A stretch of 64,000 nucleotides of DNA from Chryseobacterium edaphi (GCF_025628985.1 NZ_JAOTEM010000005.1:1-64000); one strand, 5' to 3'; shown: positions 28,174 to 38,010, counted from the stretch's first letter. A program made the numbers and translations. The notes: generated from the letters alone by a model not told the origin.

Positions 28174-28521
28174 ACGGATGCGTATTTTGTGAACAACAAT
28201 GGGCAGAGATTAGCAAAAGCCGTAGTTGGAGATTGGGTAAGAGTTTGTATCCATACAAGTAATATGATTGGAAAGCATGTTCAGTTTGTGGTTTGGGAAT
28301 ATGATACTGTTAAAAACGACGAAATTTTTAGAAGTGGAAGATTAGAAGTAAAGGGTGATATGATCACCACTTAAGGTTTTATCATTACTGAAAAAATGTT
28401 TGAGAAAGGTGCAAACGTAGGAGATTCTGAGTCTCAAAATTATTTTATAGAAGTTTTACAATTTGATGCAGAACATTTGAAAATTGATTTTAAGAAAGGT
28501 GAAATTTTGAAATTGAAATAA
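28174..28521 (+). pseudogene. Beta-sandwich delivery module with in-frame stop
   Basis: The codons read DAYFVNNNGQRLAKAVVGD ... NMIGKHVQFVVWEYDT. This is the same sandwich type as NVIGKHYYLRVWEDDT in the effector at 21100 but a divergent allele. A TAA at 28372-28374 interrupts it, and the same frame continues (GFIITEKMFEKGANVGD) to the stop at 28519-28521. It is the last recognisable trace of the effector array; a - strand gene ends 2 nt further on. Confidence 0.7.
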
Positions 28522-28522
28522 T

Positions 28523-29071
28523 TTATTTCTTAAAATGAATGGTCTTAATAGCTTTTAATAATGCTTTCTGATCTTCAATATTTAAATTTTCCGCATATAA
28601 GTTAAATTCAATCTTTCCTAATGAGGAATGTCCTATGCTGTCAATGTAAATGCCGGTTATTCCTTTACCTGCTTTTTTCGGGTAAACTATTTTAGCTTGA
28701 TATCCAGATAATCTTTCAGTATAAGAATAATTAATTTTATAATTTTCAGGTTCGATTTTACTGATATCATTGACGATAATCATTTCTGTAGTATCAATAT
28801 CCGGATGTGCTTTTAAAATCTCATTCAAAAATTTTCTGTCATAAATATTAGGGGTTTCTTCTAGAGAATTTGAATGAGGACCATAATCGAAAACAATAGT
28901 GTCATTATTTTCAGTAAGTAAGCCTCCCACATTGCTGTCAATACCTGATAATTCAATTTTTTTCCACCTAGTAGGAACTGCAATATCAAAGTTACGAAAA
29001 CGGATACGCTGAAAATCCTTTTTGCTACAGCTAATTACAGTAAAAAATAACAACAAGAGGCAAACTTTCAT
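28523..29071 (-). CDS. Small lipoprotein, unknown function
   Basis: 182 aa with signal and lipobox (FFTVISC, Cys at 15). The mature part begins near DIAVPTRWKKIELSGIDSN and looks like a compact alpha/beta domain of the kind found in surface or periplasmic lipoproteins of this phylum; no family recognised. It is transcribed against the T6SS array and marks its downstream boundary. Confidence 0.65.
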   Translation of the reverse strand: MKVCLLLLFFTVISCSKKDFQRIRFRNFDIAVPTRWKKIELSGIDSNVGGLLTENNDTIVFDYGPHSNSLEETPNIYDRKFLNEILKAHPDIDTTEMIIVNDISKIEPENYKINYSYTERLSGYQAKIVYPKKAGKGITGIYIDSIGHSSLGKIEFNLYAENLNIEDQKALLKAIKTIHFKK

Positions 29072-29122
29072 ATAGCATTGTTTCGGTAAATGATAGATTT
29101 TGAATTAATAGTAAGGAATATG

Positions 29123-29473
29123 CTACGCAGCAAGTCCGGGATCAAAGTTTTCACAAACCAGACAGTACAAATCCTGTCGCCAGATTCGGTTAATCTTATA
29201 ATTCAATACCGCATTGATCTCCTGAACAATATCAATGTTTTGAGTCGAAATAGATTGCTTATTATCTTTTTTTATATTGGGAAAAGTTTTTTTATTTTCA
29301 ATTTCCTTTGTTTTGTTCGCCACAAAAGTAGAGTCTAAAAGGTTTTTTTCTGAATGATAGGAGCGAAGATGGGTCGAATCTTGTTTTAATTTTTGTTCAG
29401 AGGTATATTCAGAGTTTTGCCCAAAAATAAATTGACCGCAGAACAGAACAATAAATTGTATAAGTAATTTCAT
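29123..29473 (-). CDS. Small secreted protein, unknown function
   Basis: 116 aa with a signal peptide (LFCGQFIFGQ, cleavage near residue 19) followed by a polar, Lys/Ser/Gln-rich and probably disordered stretch and a short Trp/Cys-containing end. No domain recognised. It is 51 nt upstream of the lipoprotein gene on the same strand, so the two may be co-transcribed. The 213 nt beyond its start (29474-29686) are AT-rich with no gene. Confidence 0.45.
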   Translation of the reverse strand: MKLLIQFIVLFCGQFIFGQNSEYTSEQKLKQDSTHLRSYHSEKNLLDSTFVANKTKEIENKKTFPNIKKDNKQSISTQNIDIVQEINAVLNYKINRIWRQDLYCLVCENFDPGLAA

Positions 29474-29686
29474 CGATGATTATTTGTGAAAACTAAGGTA
29501 TGAAAAATTACTTTTATTGATCTCTCTTTTGTGATTTTTTGCATTTTATTATTCAAAATTTTCTCTCATGTAATTAGATACTTCAAAATCGACGGGAAGG
29601 CTTACATCAAATCAATACGCGCTTTTTCTTGTGATTTGTTTAGGATTTGTTTGCGTCTTTTTTTCGTTCTTATCTGAAATTTATTA

Positions 29687-30322
29687 TTACCTCTTAATAT
29701 AATAAGTATCAATTTCCTTTTGTAATGCTTTTTCTCTTTCTAAGCTATCAACTATAGCGGCTCTGTCATCTGTATTACCTACAAGATTACCATTTTTATC
29801 AATGTGTTTTCTTAAACGCAATCTTTTTTCACGATGTACAATTCTTGTTGAGAATGTCCATATCTCCTGCTCCAACTTTAAAGATGGAAATCCTCCGAAT
29901 TGATGATAACTAAATGGATTAGTTTTAAGATTGATTTCTGAGACAATTTTTCCGGGAATATCGTAGAAAATGATTTTATCATTTTCAATTTCAATGAATT
30001 TTGTGTATTTAATATTTGAATAATAATCAAAATCAAGCTTTTTCTTGAGTTCCCATTTCCCCTGAAGTTGTTTAAAAACCAGTTCACGACATTTTGGAAG
30101 TAAATTTTCTATTGCTGCTTCAGCTTTTTTTCCACTTTCTAATGTATCATTTTCTAAGATAAAATAATGAAGATTGATCGCACTGATGTAATCATGCTTA
30201 CTTTCATAGTGATTAGCTTTTGTTTCATGATCTTTCACTATTGTAGAATTAAGTTGCGCTTTAATCGTGTTGGAGAATATGAATAATAAAATAGAAAAAA
30301 TGAGAGACTTTTTTCTCATCAT
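29687..30322 (-). CDS. Secreted protein, unknown function
   Basis: About 212 aa from the ATG at 30322, chosen because it gives a clean signal peptide (MMRKKSLIFSILLFIFSN, cleaved after IKAQ). The longer frame to 30418 would overlap the large helicase gene and place unlikely residues in front. After the signal comes a helical segment (HETKANHYESKHDYISAI, TPR-like in feel). A region beginning LQGKWELKKK, of a lipocalin-like type common in exported proteins, follows. Function unknown. Confidence 0.55.
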   Translation of the reverse strand: MMRKKSLIFSILLFIFSNTIKAQLNSTIVKDHETKANHYESKHDYISAINLHYFILENDTLESGKKAEAAIENLLPKCRELVFKQLQGKWELKKKLDFDYYSNIKYTKFIEIENDKIIFYDIPGKIVSEINLKTNPFSYHQFGGFPSLKLEQEIWTFSTRIVHREKRLRLRKHIDKNGNLVGNTDDRAAIVDSLEREKALQKEIDTYYIKR

Positions 30323-30356
30323 ATAATTGGTAATTGAATATATAATTTTCTGCATA

Positions 30357-33300
30357 TTATTTGAATAAAATCCTCCCATCATTCTCAACCAACAAATTCT
30401 TCCTAACCAAATCATCAATACAAAATTTCATCACCGCCTCAATCTGCGAACCCACTTTCAAAAATCCAAATTGTTTGCCAGTTACCTTTATTAATTCATC
30501 TTGATTAACACTTAGATTTGACTTCATAATTTCCATCAGCACAACAGAAATTTCTTCTGCAGCAATATCATCAATCGCTCTCTTTTCAATGGAATTATCT
30601 CGATAATAACTAATATTTTCAGGCTTGATGTGTTCTGTCCAATAAAATTTCTGATAGGTTTCCGTGGTCATTATATTCGGAATAGAATTGAGAATTTCGT
30701 CAAGATAAGCACCAAGTTTTGTTCCGGCTCTCGAAGTATTCCAAAGTTTCAATACTTTTTTTAAAAGCATATTCTGACTGATCGGAGCTTCAGTTTCAAT
30801 AATTTCAGTAATCTGATTTTTCAATGAATTCCTGTTTTCCGGAAAATAAATGGATTCAGAATTAGCATCTTGTGAAGGAGAAATTTCTGCTGAAACATAT
30901 GGTTTTGAAGAGGAAATCATTTCTCCCTGCTTAATTTCACTTAGAAGATGGTTGGTCGGAACTTCAATTACTGAATTTTCCGCTTCTTTGATGATTAAAT
31001 TATTTTTAATTTGTTCTAGCTGCATTTTGATTTCAACAACGATTTTTTCTTTATTTTTAATCCAGTCCAATGTCCAGATTCTGAAAACGTTCCAACCGAG
31101 ACCTTTTAAAACGTTCGGAGCAAGTAGTTCACGGTCATTGGTTGTGCTGATTTTAAAATAATTTTCGCTGTCCACTAAGATGGCAAGAAGATATTCGCTT
31201 TCATTTTCAGGATCAATAATTCCGATATCGACTTTGTAGTCGGATGTTCCAATGTTGGTTTTCACTTTCAGATCATGACTTTCCAAAAATCGAGCGATCG
31301 AACTGACGATAGATTTTTCATTCTGATTCTGAACGGTCAGATTTTGATTCATCAAACCTTTTTCAGAGAAATTCAGGAAGTTTTTCAAACCTTTTACACC
31401 TTCTGCATTCGTTCGGTTGAGGTCAATCTGATCACCTTTCAAAGAAGAAAAAACTTTCATCTCGTATCGTGCCCTCGTTACCGCAACGTTCAGTCTTCGC
31501 CATCCTCCGTCACGATTCAGCGGTCCGAAATTCATCGAAACTTTTCCTTCTTCATCCGGTCCGTAACCCACAGAAAACAAAATAATATCTCTTTCATCAC
31601 CCTGCACATTTTCAAGATTTTTAATGAAAATTGGTTCTTCACTATTCATCGAAAACTCTTCCAGATGAGGATATTCCTGAAATAATTTCTGCAGCAGATC
31701 TTCAATCAGATTCTGCTGAGTCTGGCTAAAAGTGACCACACCAAGAGACTTTGTATACTTATTTTGAAAATGATTTTTAATGTAATGGATAATCGCTTGT
31801 GCTTCATTCACATTGGTTCTCGTTTTTCCTTTGTCGTAAAATCCGTCCACAAACTCGAAGGTCACTTTTCGGTTGAGATCATCCGGAGAAGGGAAAGTGA
31901 GCAATTTGTTGTCATAAAAGTGAGCATTGCTGAACGAGATCAGACTTTCATGTTTGCTTCGGTAATGTCTCAATAAGTAATTTGAAGGTATAGAAAGCGC
32001 CAAACAATCGTCCAGAATGCTTTCAAGATCTTCCAGTTCCATATTGTCTTCGTCAATTTTTGAGGAAGAGAAAAAACTCGTCGGTGGCATTTGTTTTGGG
32101 TCACCCACAATAATCGCTTGTTTAGCTCTTGCCAAAGCACTGATCGCTTCTGAAGTAGGCAATTGTGAAGCTTCATCAAAAATTACAATGTCAAAATGTT
32201 CCTGATCCACATCAAAATACTGAGCTACAGAAATCGGACTCATCAACATACATGGTTTCAACCTTGGAATCAATGTAGGAATCTGATCAAACAATTTTCT
32301 GATTGATAATCCTCGACCTTTGTTTCGGATGGCTTTCTGTAAAATTCCGATTTCTGAACTTTGAGCGGCTTCCTGTACGAAATTCGGGATTCTGTCACTC
32401 AGTTTTAAAATCAGTTGATTTTTAGTAAGCTGCGTAAATTCTTTATGCAGATCTTTATATTGCTGAATCTTAGATTCGTAAATATCTGCATCAAAACTAT
32501 TCAGTGTCTGAAATTTATAAATCGTTTTAATAAATAAATTCAGATGAATGATTTTCTCAAATTCCTGTTCGATCGCATTGGTGTTAAGTAAATCTTGTTC
32601 CAAAAATTGTATAAACCAATCGAGGTCAAGATCTTTTGCCTTTGCTTTCAAGACATTATAATTGACCCAATGGTCTAGCTGATCAATATTCTGAATGATA
32701 TTTTGAAGTTCAGCATTTTCAGGAATTTCAGAAACATAATGTAGAAGATCAATTCTGCTTTCCTGAAAAGTTTTAATTTCATTAATGAATGTTGATAAGT
32801 TTTGCTGCGTTTCAGTTTTCGTTAATAATTCTTTCAGCCAGATCGGGAAATTCTTACTTCCTGTTTTCTGACCCAAATCTTTTGCAATCTGAATGATATT
32901 AAAATCTTTTTCTATGCTTAAAATATCATAAGAATTCCCATTAAAATAAGGAGTTGCAGAATTGGTTATTGATGCGAAATTCTGATTCGAAAGCTGATTT
33001 TTGATTTGTTTAAATTCTTCAAGCTTCGCAAATAATTCATCAATCTGCACATCAGATTCGATTCCCGATTTGCTGTAACCGTTCAATTGCTGCTTTACTT
33101 TTCTCTGCTTCAACCATTTTGGGATAAACCAGGTATGTTTCGCCTGATTCCACATTATATGTAAAGGCTGAATGTCAAGATTGAAAATCCCTGAATTAAA
33201 TTGTACCAAAACCTGACTTTCAATTTTCTGAAGAAGATCTTGCTGAGTAAGCCAGTTTTTAAATAAATTAGATTGTGTTTCGTCAAAACTGAGGTCAACA

Positions 33301-36056
33301 AGATGGGTTTTAACGGAATTTGTGTGCAGAAACTCCAATAAATCAACCAACGAATTGTTATCAGATTGTTGCAGCTGAAGATTCTCTTTGATTTTTAATG
33401 CAGCATTTTCTTTTTCAAGATACTGATTGATTGCATTGAGAATCAGATTTTTATTTTCGTACTGATGACTTTCAGTTTTGATGAGTTGTAGAGGATGTGA
33501 AGACGGCTGTCCGATCTTCTGCACGATCGACGCAAACGGAATCAGCCAGTCTTTCCAGTTATTCCAGGTGGTAACGTCGATGTTTTCTGTCTGAATATCA
33601 ATCACAAAACGATCATCCATTTTGATCTGATGCATTTCGAGGTAAGAAATAGTATCAAAAAGGCTCCAGCCGATTTTAAATTTCTTATGAAGCTGATTGA
33701 TGTATTTTCCCAATTCCAGTTTACGGTTATCCAATCGTTTCGCTTCTTCCGCAAAATCTGCATTGATTTGATATTTAGGAACTTCAAGCGTTCTCTCAAA
33801 TTGTTTCAGGACATCAGATTTCTTCGATTTGTTGGAATGAAGTTCGAGACAGAAAGCTCCCAAACCGATATTCTCCAATCTGCTGTGAACGACATCGAGA
33901 GCGGCTTTTTTGGCAGCAACAAACAATACTTTTTTATCATTTGCTAAAGCATCTGCAATGATGTTGGTAATAGTTTGTGACTTTCCGGTTCCAGGAGGAC
34001 CGTGAAGAATAAACGTTTTATTTTGATGGGCATTTTTTACCGCATTCAGCTGAGAATTATCCGTGGAAATAGGCAGCATAAGTTCCGAAGCCGACATATT
34101 TTCAAGACTTTCTGCGTCCATTTCTACCGATTCCAGAGTTTCACTGAGTTTACCGTCGATCAGACTTTTAACAATCGAACTTTTCTGAATTTCCTCCGAA
34201 TATTTTGAAATATCCTGCCAAAGAATCAGTTTATTGAAAGAGAAAGTTCCGAGAACCATTTGTTCCAGAACATCCCAACCTTCAAGATTCAGAATGGCAT
34301 TTCTGATAATCGCCAGAACTTTAGGTACGTCAACTCCAAAATCATCGGTCGGTAAAGTTTCTAAACTGTTTAAATTAAATTTAAATTCCTGTTTCAGATA
34401 TTCCAGAAGCGTAATGTTGATCATGGTTTCCTCCTCACGGCTTCGAAGCATAAATTTAGAATTCACAGATTTTCGTGAAAGCTCAACAGGAATCAAAAGA
34501 ATTGGAGCAAACCTCGGAACGTCTTTATTTTTTGGTTCGTACCATTTTAAAAGTCCGATTCCCAAGTACAAAGTGCTTTTTCCGTTTTCTTCTTCAGCCA
34601 ATTTTGAACTTCTGAAAAGATGAGTCAAGATTGTATCAAGATCGTCCTGATGATAATAAGTAAGGATTTTATTGTATTTAAATTCATCATTTGCCAACTG
34701 AAAAAGTGATTGCGATGAATGAAGCGGTTCGTGATACAAATTATATTTTCTCAGAACAGGCTGATTGTTATTGGGATGAATCGTGAACGCTTTTCCATCT
34801 GCTAAACTGTCTTCGAGCAAATTAACTTTATAATCGACCAGCTGCAGCATACTTTTGGTAAAACGCAGGTTGAGAAGATTATTTCTTAGTGAAAGATCGA
34901 GCAGTTTTCTCTCCCAGATTTTCTGTTTGGTGAGTTTGGAAGTGTCGGTCAGTTCAAGATCAGAATACAAAGTTCCCATTTCAAAATCGTCATCCAGATC
35001 ATCATTATCTAATTGAGAATTTGTTTTTAAATCCTCAGTAAATGTATTTTCAGTTTTCAATAATGGGAGAGGAGAAACACCATTTGATCTCGCATTTTTT
35101 ATATCAATTGACAAGATGAAATTATGAGAATCCATGATCTGTGTTTCGGCGCTGTTCATGGCTTGTTTAAATGAAAGACTGCTTCCTTTGCAGAGATGGG
35201 TAGATTCAATCAAAGCGATTTCTTTAATTCCGCTTGCAATTCTTTTTGAAATAGCGGCCTGATCAAAATTGACCATCACATCAAATCTCTGATCATCGAG
35301 CCACACACCGACGAAGGCGTGACCTTTTGTAATCAGGAGAATAGGATTGAGGCTAATCGCTTCGAGACAAGCTGCAAATAAAAGCGAAATGTCGATGCAG
35401 TTTCCGAACTTTGTTTCCAAAACCTGATCTACTAATCGAATTCTTTGTCCGGTTTCCTCGAAACTTGGCGGCATTGAGCTGTAAATCAATTCTAAATTCT
35501 GAATCGACTTATAAATAGCCGAAATCATCTGTAAAACACGTTCCTTATCTTTCGCCTGATACCCCTCAAAAGATGGATTCAAATTATTCTGCTCAAGAAT
35601 TTTTATTGCATCTGTTTTAATTTTATAAATCAGTGAATTATTGGGAGTAATATATGAAGCCAGCAATTGTGGAAATATCTGCAAACCACCGAAATAATCA
35701 ACAGGAAGAACTTCAATTGAAAAATTTTGCCTGAAAATTGACTCGTTGTTTTGAAAAACTTCAACCGTGATCGTATCTAAATCTTTTTCCGAAAGACTTT
35801 TGAGCAAGGCATTATCAAAAACAAAACTGAATAAAGAAATTTTGTACAGAGAATCTTTTTTCAGCTGGTCGATATAAATATTGTAAGTTTCAAATATTCC
35901 GAGTGAGGATGAAATTTGTAGGTTTAAATTCTCCAGATCTTCAGTCACTTCCCGGAAAGATATTTTTTCAAGGAAATTGTATTTATTTAAAACAAATGTA
36001 TAGTTGATGTATGAATTATGCTGTATCTGTAGGTCGAAAGGAATAATCTGATTCAT
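30357..36056 (-). CDS. Large DUF4011-SF1 helicase-nuclease-DUF3320 protein, candidate antiphage (Hhe-like)
   Basis: About 1899 aa from the ATG at 36056 (MNQIIPFDLQ). The longer frame to 36128 adds an unlikely leader. In order: a beta-rich N-terminus; a transglutaminase-like Cys/His/Asp region near residues 215-260 (FGNCIDISLLF, GHAFVGVWLDD); DUF4011 near 370-400 (WERKLLDLSLRNNLLNLR); and an SF1 helicase with Walker A GPPGTGKSQT (~685), DEASQLP (~1294), GDPKQMPP and VAVTRARYE (~1529). A Vsr/REase-like segment lies around 1600 (DYKVDIGII), with DUF3320 at the end. The domain order matches the single-gene defence protein called Hhe, as I recall it. It stands alone, with no partner genes. Confidence 0.8.
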   Translation of the reverse strand: MNQIIPFDLQIQHNSYINYTFVLNKYNFLEKISFREVTEDLENLNLQISSSLGIFETYNIYIDQLKKDSLYKISLFSFVFDNALLKSLSEKDLDTITVEVFQNNESIFRQNFSIEVLPVDYFGGLQIFPQLLASYITPNNSLIYKIKTDAIKILEQNNLNPSFEGYQAKDKERVLQMISAIYKSIQNLELIYSSMPPSFEETGQRIRLVDQVLETKFGNCIDISLLFAACLEAISLNPILLITKGHAFVGVWLDDQRFDVMVNFDQAAISKRIASGIKEIALIESTHLCKGSSLSFKQAMNSAETQIMDSHNFILSIDIKNARSNGVSPLPLLKTENTFTEDLKTNSQLDNDDLDDDFEMGTLYSDLELTDTSKLTKQKIWERKLLDLSLRNNLLNLRFTKSMLQLVDYKVNLLEDSLADGKAFTIHPNNNQPVLRKYNLYHEPLHSSQSLFQLANDEFKYNKILTYYHQDDLDTILTHLFRSSKLAEEENGKSTLYLGIGLLKWYEPKNKDVPRFAPILLIPVELSRKSVNSKFMLRSREEETMINITLLEYLKQEFKFNLNSLETLPTDDFGVDVPKVLAIIRNAILNLEGWDVLEQMVLGTFSFNKLILWQDISKYSEEIQKSSIVKSLIDGKLSETLESVEMDAESLENMSASELMLPISTDNSQLNAVKNAHQNKTFILHGPPGTGKSQTITNIIADALANDKKVLFVAAKKAALDVVHSRLENIGLGAFCLELHSNKSKKSDVLKQFERTLEVPKYQINADFAEEAKRLDNRKLELGKYINQLHKKFKIGWSLFDTISYLEMHQIKMDDRFVIDIQTENIDVTTWNNWKDWLIPFASIVQKIGQPSSHPLQLIKTESHQYENKNLILNAINQYLEKENAALKIKENLQLQQSDNNSLVDLLEFLHTNSVKTHLVDLSFDETQSNLFKNWLTQQDLLQKIESQVLVQFNSGIFNLDIQPLHIMWNQAKHTWFIPKWLKQRKVKQQLNGYSKSGIESDVQIDELFAKLEEFKQIKNQLSNQNFASITNSATPYFNGNSYDILSIEKDFNIIQIAKDLGQKTGSKNFPIWLKELLTKTETQQNLSTFINEIKTFQESRIDLLHYVSEIPENAELQNIIQNIDQLDHWVNYNVLKAKAKDLDLDWFIQFLEQDLLNTNAIEQEFEKIIHLNLFIKTIYKFQTLNSFDADIYESKIQQYKDLHKEFTQLTKNQLILKLSDRIPNFVQEAAQSSEIGILQKAIRNKGRGLSIRKLFDQIPTLIPRLKPCMLMSPISVAQYFDVDQEHFDIVIFDEASQLPTSEAISALARAKQAIIVGDPKQMPPTSFFSSSKIDEDNMELEDLESILDDCLALSIPSNYLLRHYRSKHESLISFSNAHFYDNKLLTFPSPDDLNRKVTFEFVDGFYDKGKTRTNVNEAQAIIHYIKNHFQNKYTKSLGVVTFSQTQQNLIEDLLQKLFQEYPHLEEFSMNSEEPIFIKNLENVQGDERDIILFSVGYGPDEEGKVSMNFGPLNRDGGWRRLNVAVTRARYEMKVFSSLKGDQIDLNRTNAEGVKGLKNFLNFSEKGLMNQNLTVQNQNEKSIVSSIARFLESHDLKVKTNIGTSDYKVDIGIIDPENESEYLLAILVDSENYFKISTTNDRELLAPNVLKGLGWNVFRIWTLDWIKNKEKIVVEIKMQLEQIKNNLIIKEAENSVIEVPTNHLLSEIKQGEMISSSKPYVSAEISPSQDANSESIYFPENRNSLKNQITEIIETEAPISQNMLLKKVLKLWNTSRAGTKLGAYLDEILNSIPNIMTTETYQKFYWTEHIKPENISYYRDNSIEKRAIDDIAAEEISVVLMEIMKSNLSVNQDELIKVTGKQFGFLKVGSQIEAVMKFCIDDLVRKNLLVENDGRILFK

Positions 36057-36198
36057 ATTTGTTTTTTGTGAGGGGCAATCTCTTTTTCGGGAGATAATGC
36101 AATTTAGAAATAAAACAGATATTGACAAAACGGTTTAAGAATGAGTTGGTATATTTAAGATTTCTACATTCGATTTTTTTTCATATAATTGTCAAAGA

Positions 36199-36639
36199 AT
36201 GAAAAGATTAACCAAATTTATAACGGCCACCGTTTTCAGTATTCTGTGTCAGCAAATGGGATTTGCTCAAAAAGTTTCTGCGACGCAAGAACCGATCAAA
36301 CACAACATAGAAAACTGTGTTAATGAATTTGATTTGAGTAAGGCTATAAAAACAAAATCGGGTTATCAGTATTGGTTTGCCGACAAAAAGTTTACTGAAG
36401 AAAACACGTTAAAAATGAGTATTGTAGAACCGGGAAAATCTACACACGCACCACATCGTCATCCTGAAGAAGAATTTTTTTATATTTTGGAAGGAAAGGC
36501 TTCGTTTTATCTTGACGGTAAAACTGTCGAAGTTGGTCCGAATACGAGTTTATATTGTCCTCCAAATTCAGAGCATGGCATTAGCAATGCCGGAGATACA
36601 GATTTAAAATATTTGGTGATAAAAAAGGATTTGAGATAG
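36199..36639 (+). CDS. Secreted cupin-domain protein
   Basis: 146 aa with a signal peptide (cleaved after GFAQ, residue 24) and one cupin barrel. Metal-ligand motif 1 is HAPHRHPEEEFFYILEG and motif 2 includes PPNSEHGISN. Cupins of this kind bind a divalent metal; the substrate cannot be told. It is transcribed alone between convergent and divergent - strand genes. It is unrelated to the KdgF-like cupin at 46.7 kb beyond the shared fold. A TATAATTG sequence at about 36183-36190, just before the ATG, is near the Bacteroidota -7 consensus but too close to be certain. Confidence 0.75.
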   Translation: MKRLTKFITATVFSILCQQMGFAQKVSATQEPIKHNIENCVNEFDLSKAIKTKSGYQYWFADKKFTEENTLKMSIVEPGKSTHAPHRHPEEEFFYILEGKASFYLDGKTVEVGPNTSLYCPPNSEHGISNAGDTDLKYLVIKKDLR

Positions 36640-36690
36640 TATTATTTATTTTTAATAATAAATTTTAGGCTAAATTTTTTAGTAAAGCTT

Positions 36691-37371
36691 TTAACGCATC
36701 CATCCTTCGATAATATAATTTTTTTGATTTATTTTATATTCCAAGTTATTATCCTGATGATACCAAAGTTCAATTCTCGCACCGTATTGATCTCCCCATG
36801 AACCTTCATAAATTGTAAATTCCCCTGTGTAGAAATTTTCGATTGGTTTTTCTACAGTTTTCATTCTTTCATTTATTCTATCCTCTGATAATCTGTCATT
36901 TGAAGTGATCTCATATGCTTTTATGAAGAAATATCCTGTTTCTTTAGGTTGGTGTCTAGTGTAAAAATTATAAATTCCGGGTTGAGAAATCGAAGCTAGT
37001 TTAAAATCGTTTTGTCTTAAATCACTTTCTGTCAATTCCTTTTCAATTGGAATTTCAAATTTTATATTTTTAGGAATTGTTTTATTGGCTCCATAAAAAT
37101 CGGGTGGAGAAAATGTCATGTACACTGAAACGGAAAAAAACAAAAATGCAGTTATAATGACTTGAGGAGAAATTAGATACCACTTTTTGATGAGAATCTG
37201 AACAATTGAAGAAATAAGATTTCCTAGAATATTAATATAAAAAAGAATAATGGAAAGATCTATCAAATCATCTTTCTTTAGTAAAGTTCCCAAATTGAAA
37301 ACAGCATAAGGAATTGCGTAGCCTATTATTGGAATCCACCATACTGAAAAATATTTTTTTATGTATTTCAA
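36691..37371 (-). CDS. Membrane protein with C-terminal soluble domain, unknown
   Basis: 226 aa. About three membrane helices lie in the first 110 residues (VWWIPIIGYAIPYAVFNLG, LSIILFYINILGNLISS, VIITAFLFFSVSVYM). A ~115-residue domain follows (PGIYNFYTRHQPKETGYF, GEFTIYEGSWGDQYGARIEL). No family recognised. It is 39 nt downstream of the PH-like membrane protein gene on the same strand, so the pair may be an operon. Confidence 0.55.
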   Translation of the reverse strand: MKYIKKYFSVWWIPIIGYAIPYAVFNLGTLLKKDDLIDLSIILFYINILGNLISSIVQILIKKWYLISPQVIITAFLFFSVSVYMTFSPPDFYGANKTIPKNIKFEIPIEKELTESDLRQNDFKLASISQPGIYNFYTRHQPKETGYFFIKAYEITSNDRLSEDRINERMKTVEKPIENFYTGEFTIYEGSWGDQYGARIELWYHQDNNLEYKINQKNYIIEGWMR

Positions 37372-37410
37372 TTATAATTACCTGAATGATTTAAAGTAAT
37401 AAATAAAGTT

Positions 37411-37893
37411 TCAAACCTTTTCCAATTCTTCCAAAAACTGCTTCATTTCCACGGATTTCTGCGTTCCAATCAATAGTTTTTTCTGATCTTTAAAAACAAT
37501 TTGAATACCTAGATTGCCCGAAATATTATAAGCTTTTCCTTTACCGAACATTCCAAATCTTAAACCCCATCCTCCATATTCAGTGATGGGAGAATATTCT
37601 CTGATGTAGACTTTTTGAATGTTTTTCCAGGGGAAATATTTAAACTGAAAATGGAATGGGAAAAGTCGAACTCTGATTCCTAAAATGTCAATTTTAGTTT
37701 CCAATTTAATTACAAAAATTAAGATCATGATTAAAATAGGAACAGCGATTGAAAAGATAAGTTCTGAAGCTGAAAAATAATCATGATTCTCAAACGAATT
37801 ATAAATCGAATATGCCAAAACAAATATCAGCAAAGCCCAAATCCACCATTGTCTGAAACTTTGCTTTTCATAAAATGTATAATTCTCATTCAT
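37411..37893 (-). CDS. Small membrane protein with bacterial PH-like domain (DUF6141-like)
   Basis: 160 aa. Two membrane helices (about residues 17-32 and 44-63) are followed by a ~90-residue domain with FPWKNIQKVYIREYSP, YNISGNLGIQIVF and KKLLIGTQKSVEMKQFL. This matches the layout of small two-helix PH-like proteins such as DUF6141. Role unknown. The 132 nt between it and 38026 form the divergent promoter region for the pectin genes. Confidence 0.6.
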   Translation of the reverse strand: MNENYTFYEKQSFRQWWIWALLIFVLAYSIYNSFENHDYFSASELIFSIAVPILIMILIFVIKLETKIDILGIRVRLFPFHFQFKYFPWKNIQKVYIREYSPITEYGGWGLRFGMFGKGKAYNISGNLGIQIVFKDQKKLLIGTQKSVEMKQFLEELEKV

Positions 37894-38002
37894 AAAAATT
37901 TAATTGAAAAATTAAAAATAAAGAAATTTGGAAAGAAAATTAATTATTTTCTTTTTAAGAAAGATTTAAGGTTAAAAAAACTAAAAATTTGCAGAATATT
38001 TC

Positions 38003-38010
38003 TATTTTTG
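38003..38010 (+). promoter_or_regulatory. Possible Bacteroidota -7 box (TAnnTTTG) before the DUF4861 gene
   Basis: TATTTTTG fits the -7 consensus TAnnTTTG exactly and ends 15 nt before the ATG at 38026. A TTTG occurs at 37988-37991, but the spacing is shorter than the usual 17-19 nt, so the -33 element is doubtful and the leader would be very short. Confidence 0.35.

Noticed and set aside
29474..29686. RNA gene or promoter in the spacer upstream of the small secreted gene
   Set aside because: No stable hairpin, tRNA-like cloverleaf or TAnnTTTG box found by eye on the relevant strand.
30357..30418. Start of the secreted protein at 30418
   Set aside because: It would overlap the helicase gene and put charged residues before the signal peptide; the ATG at 30322 fits better.
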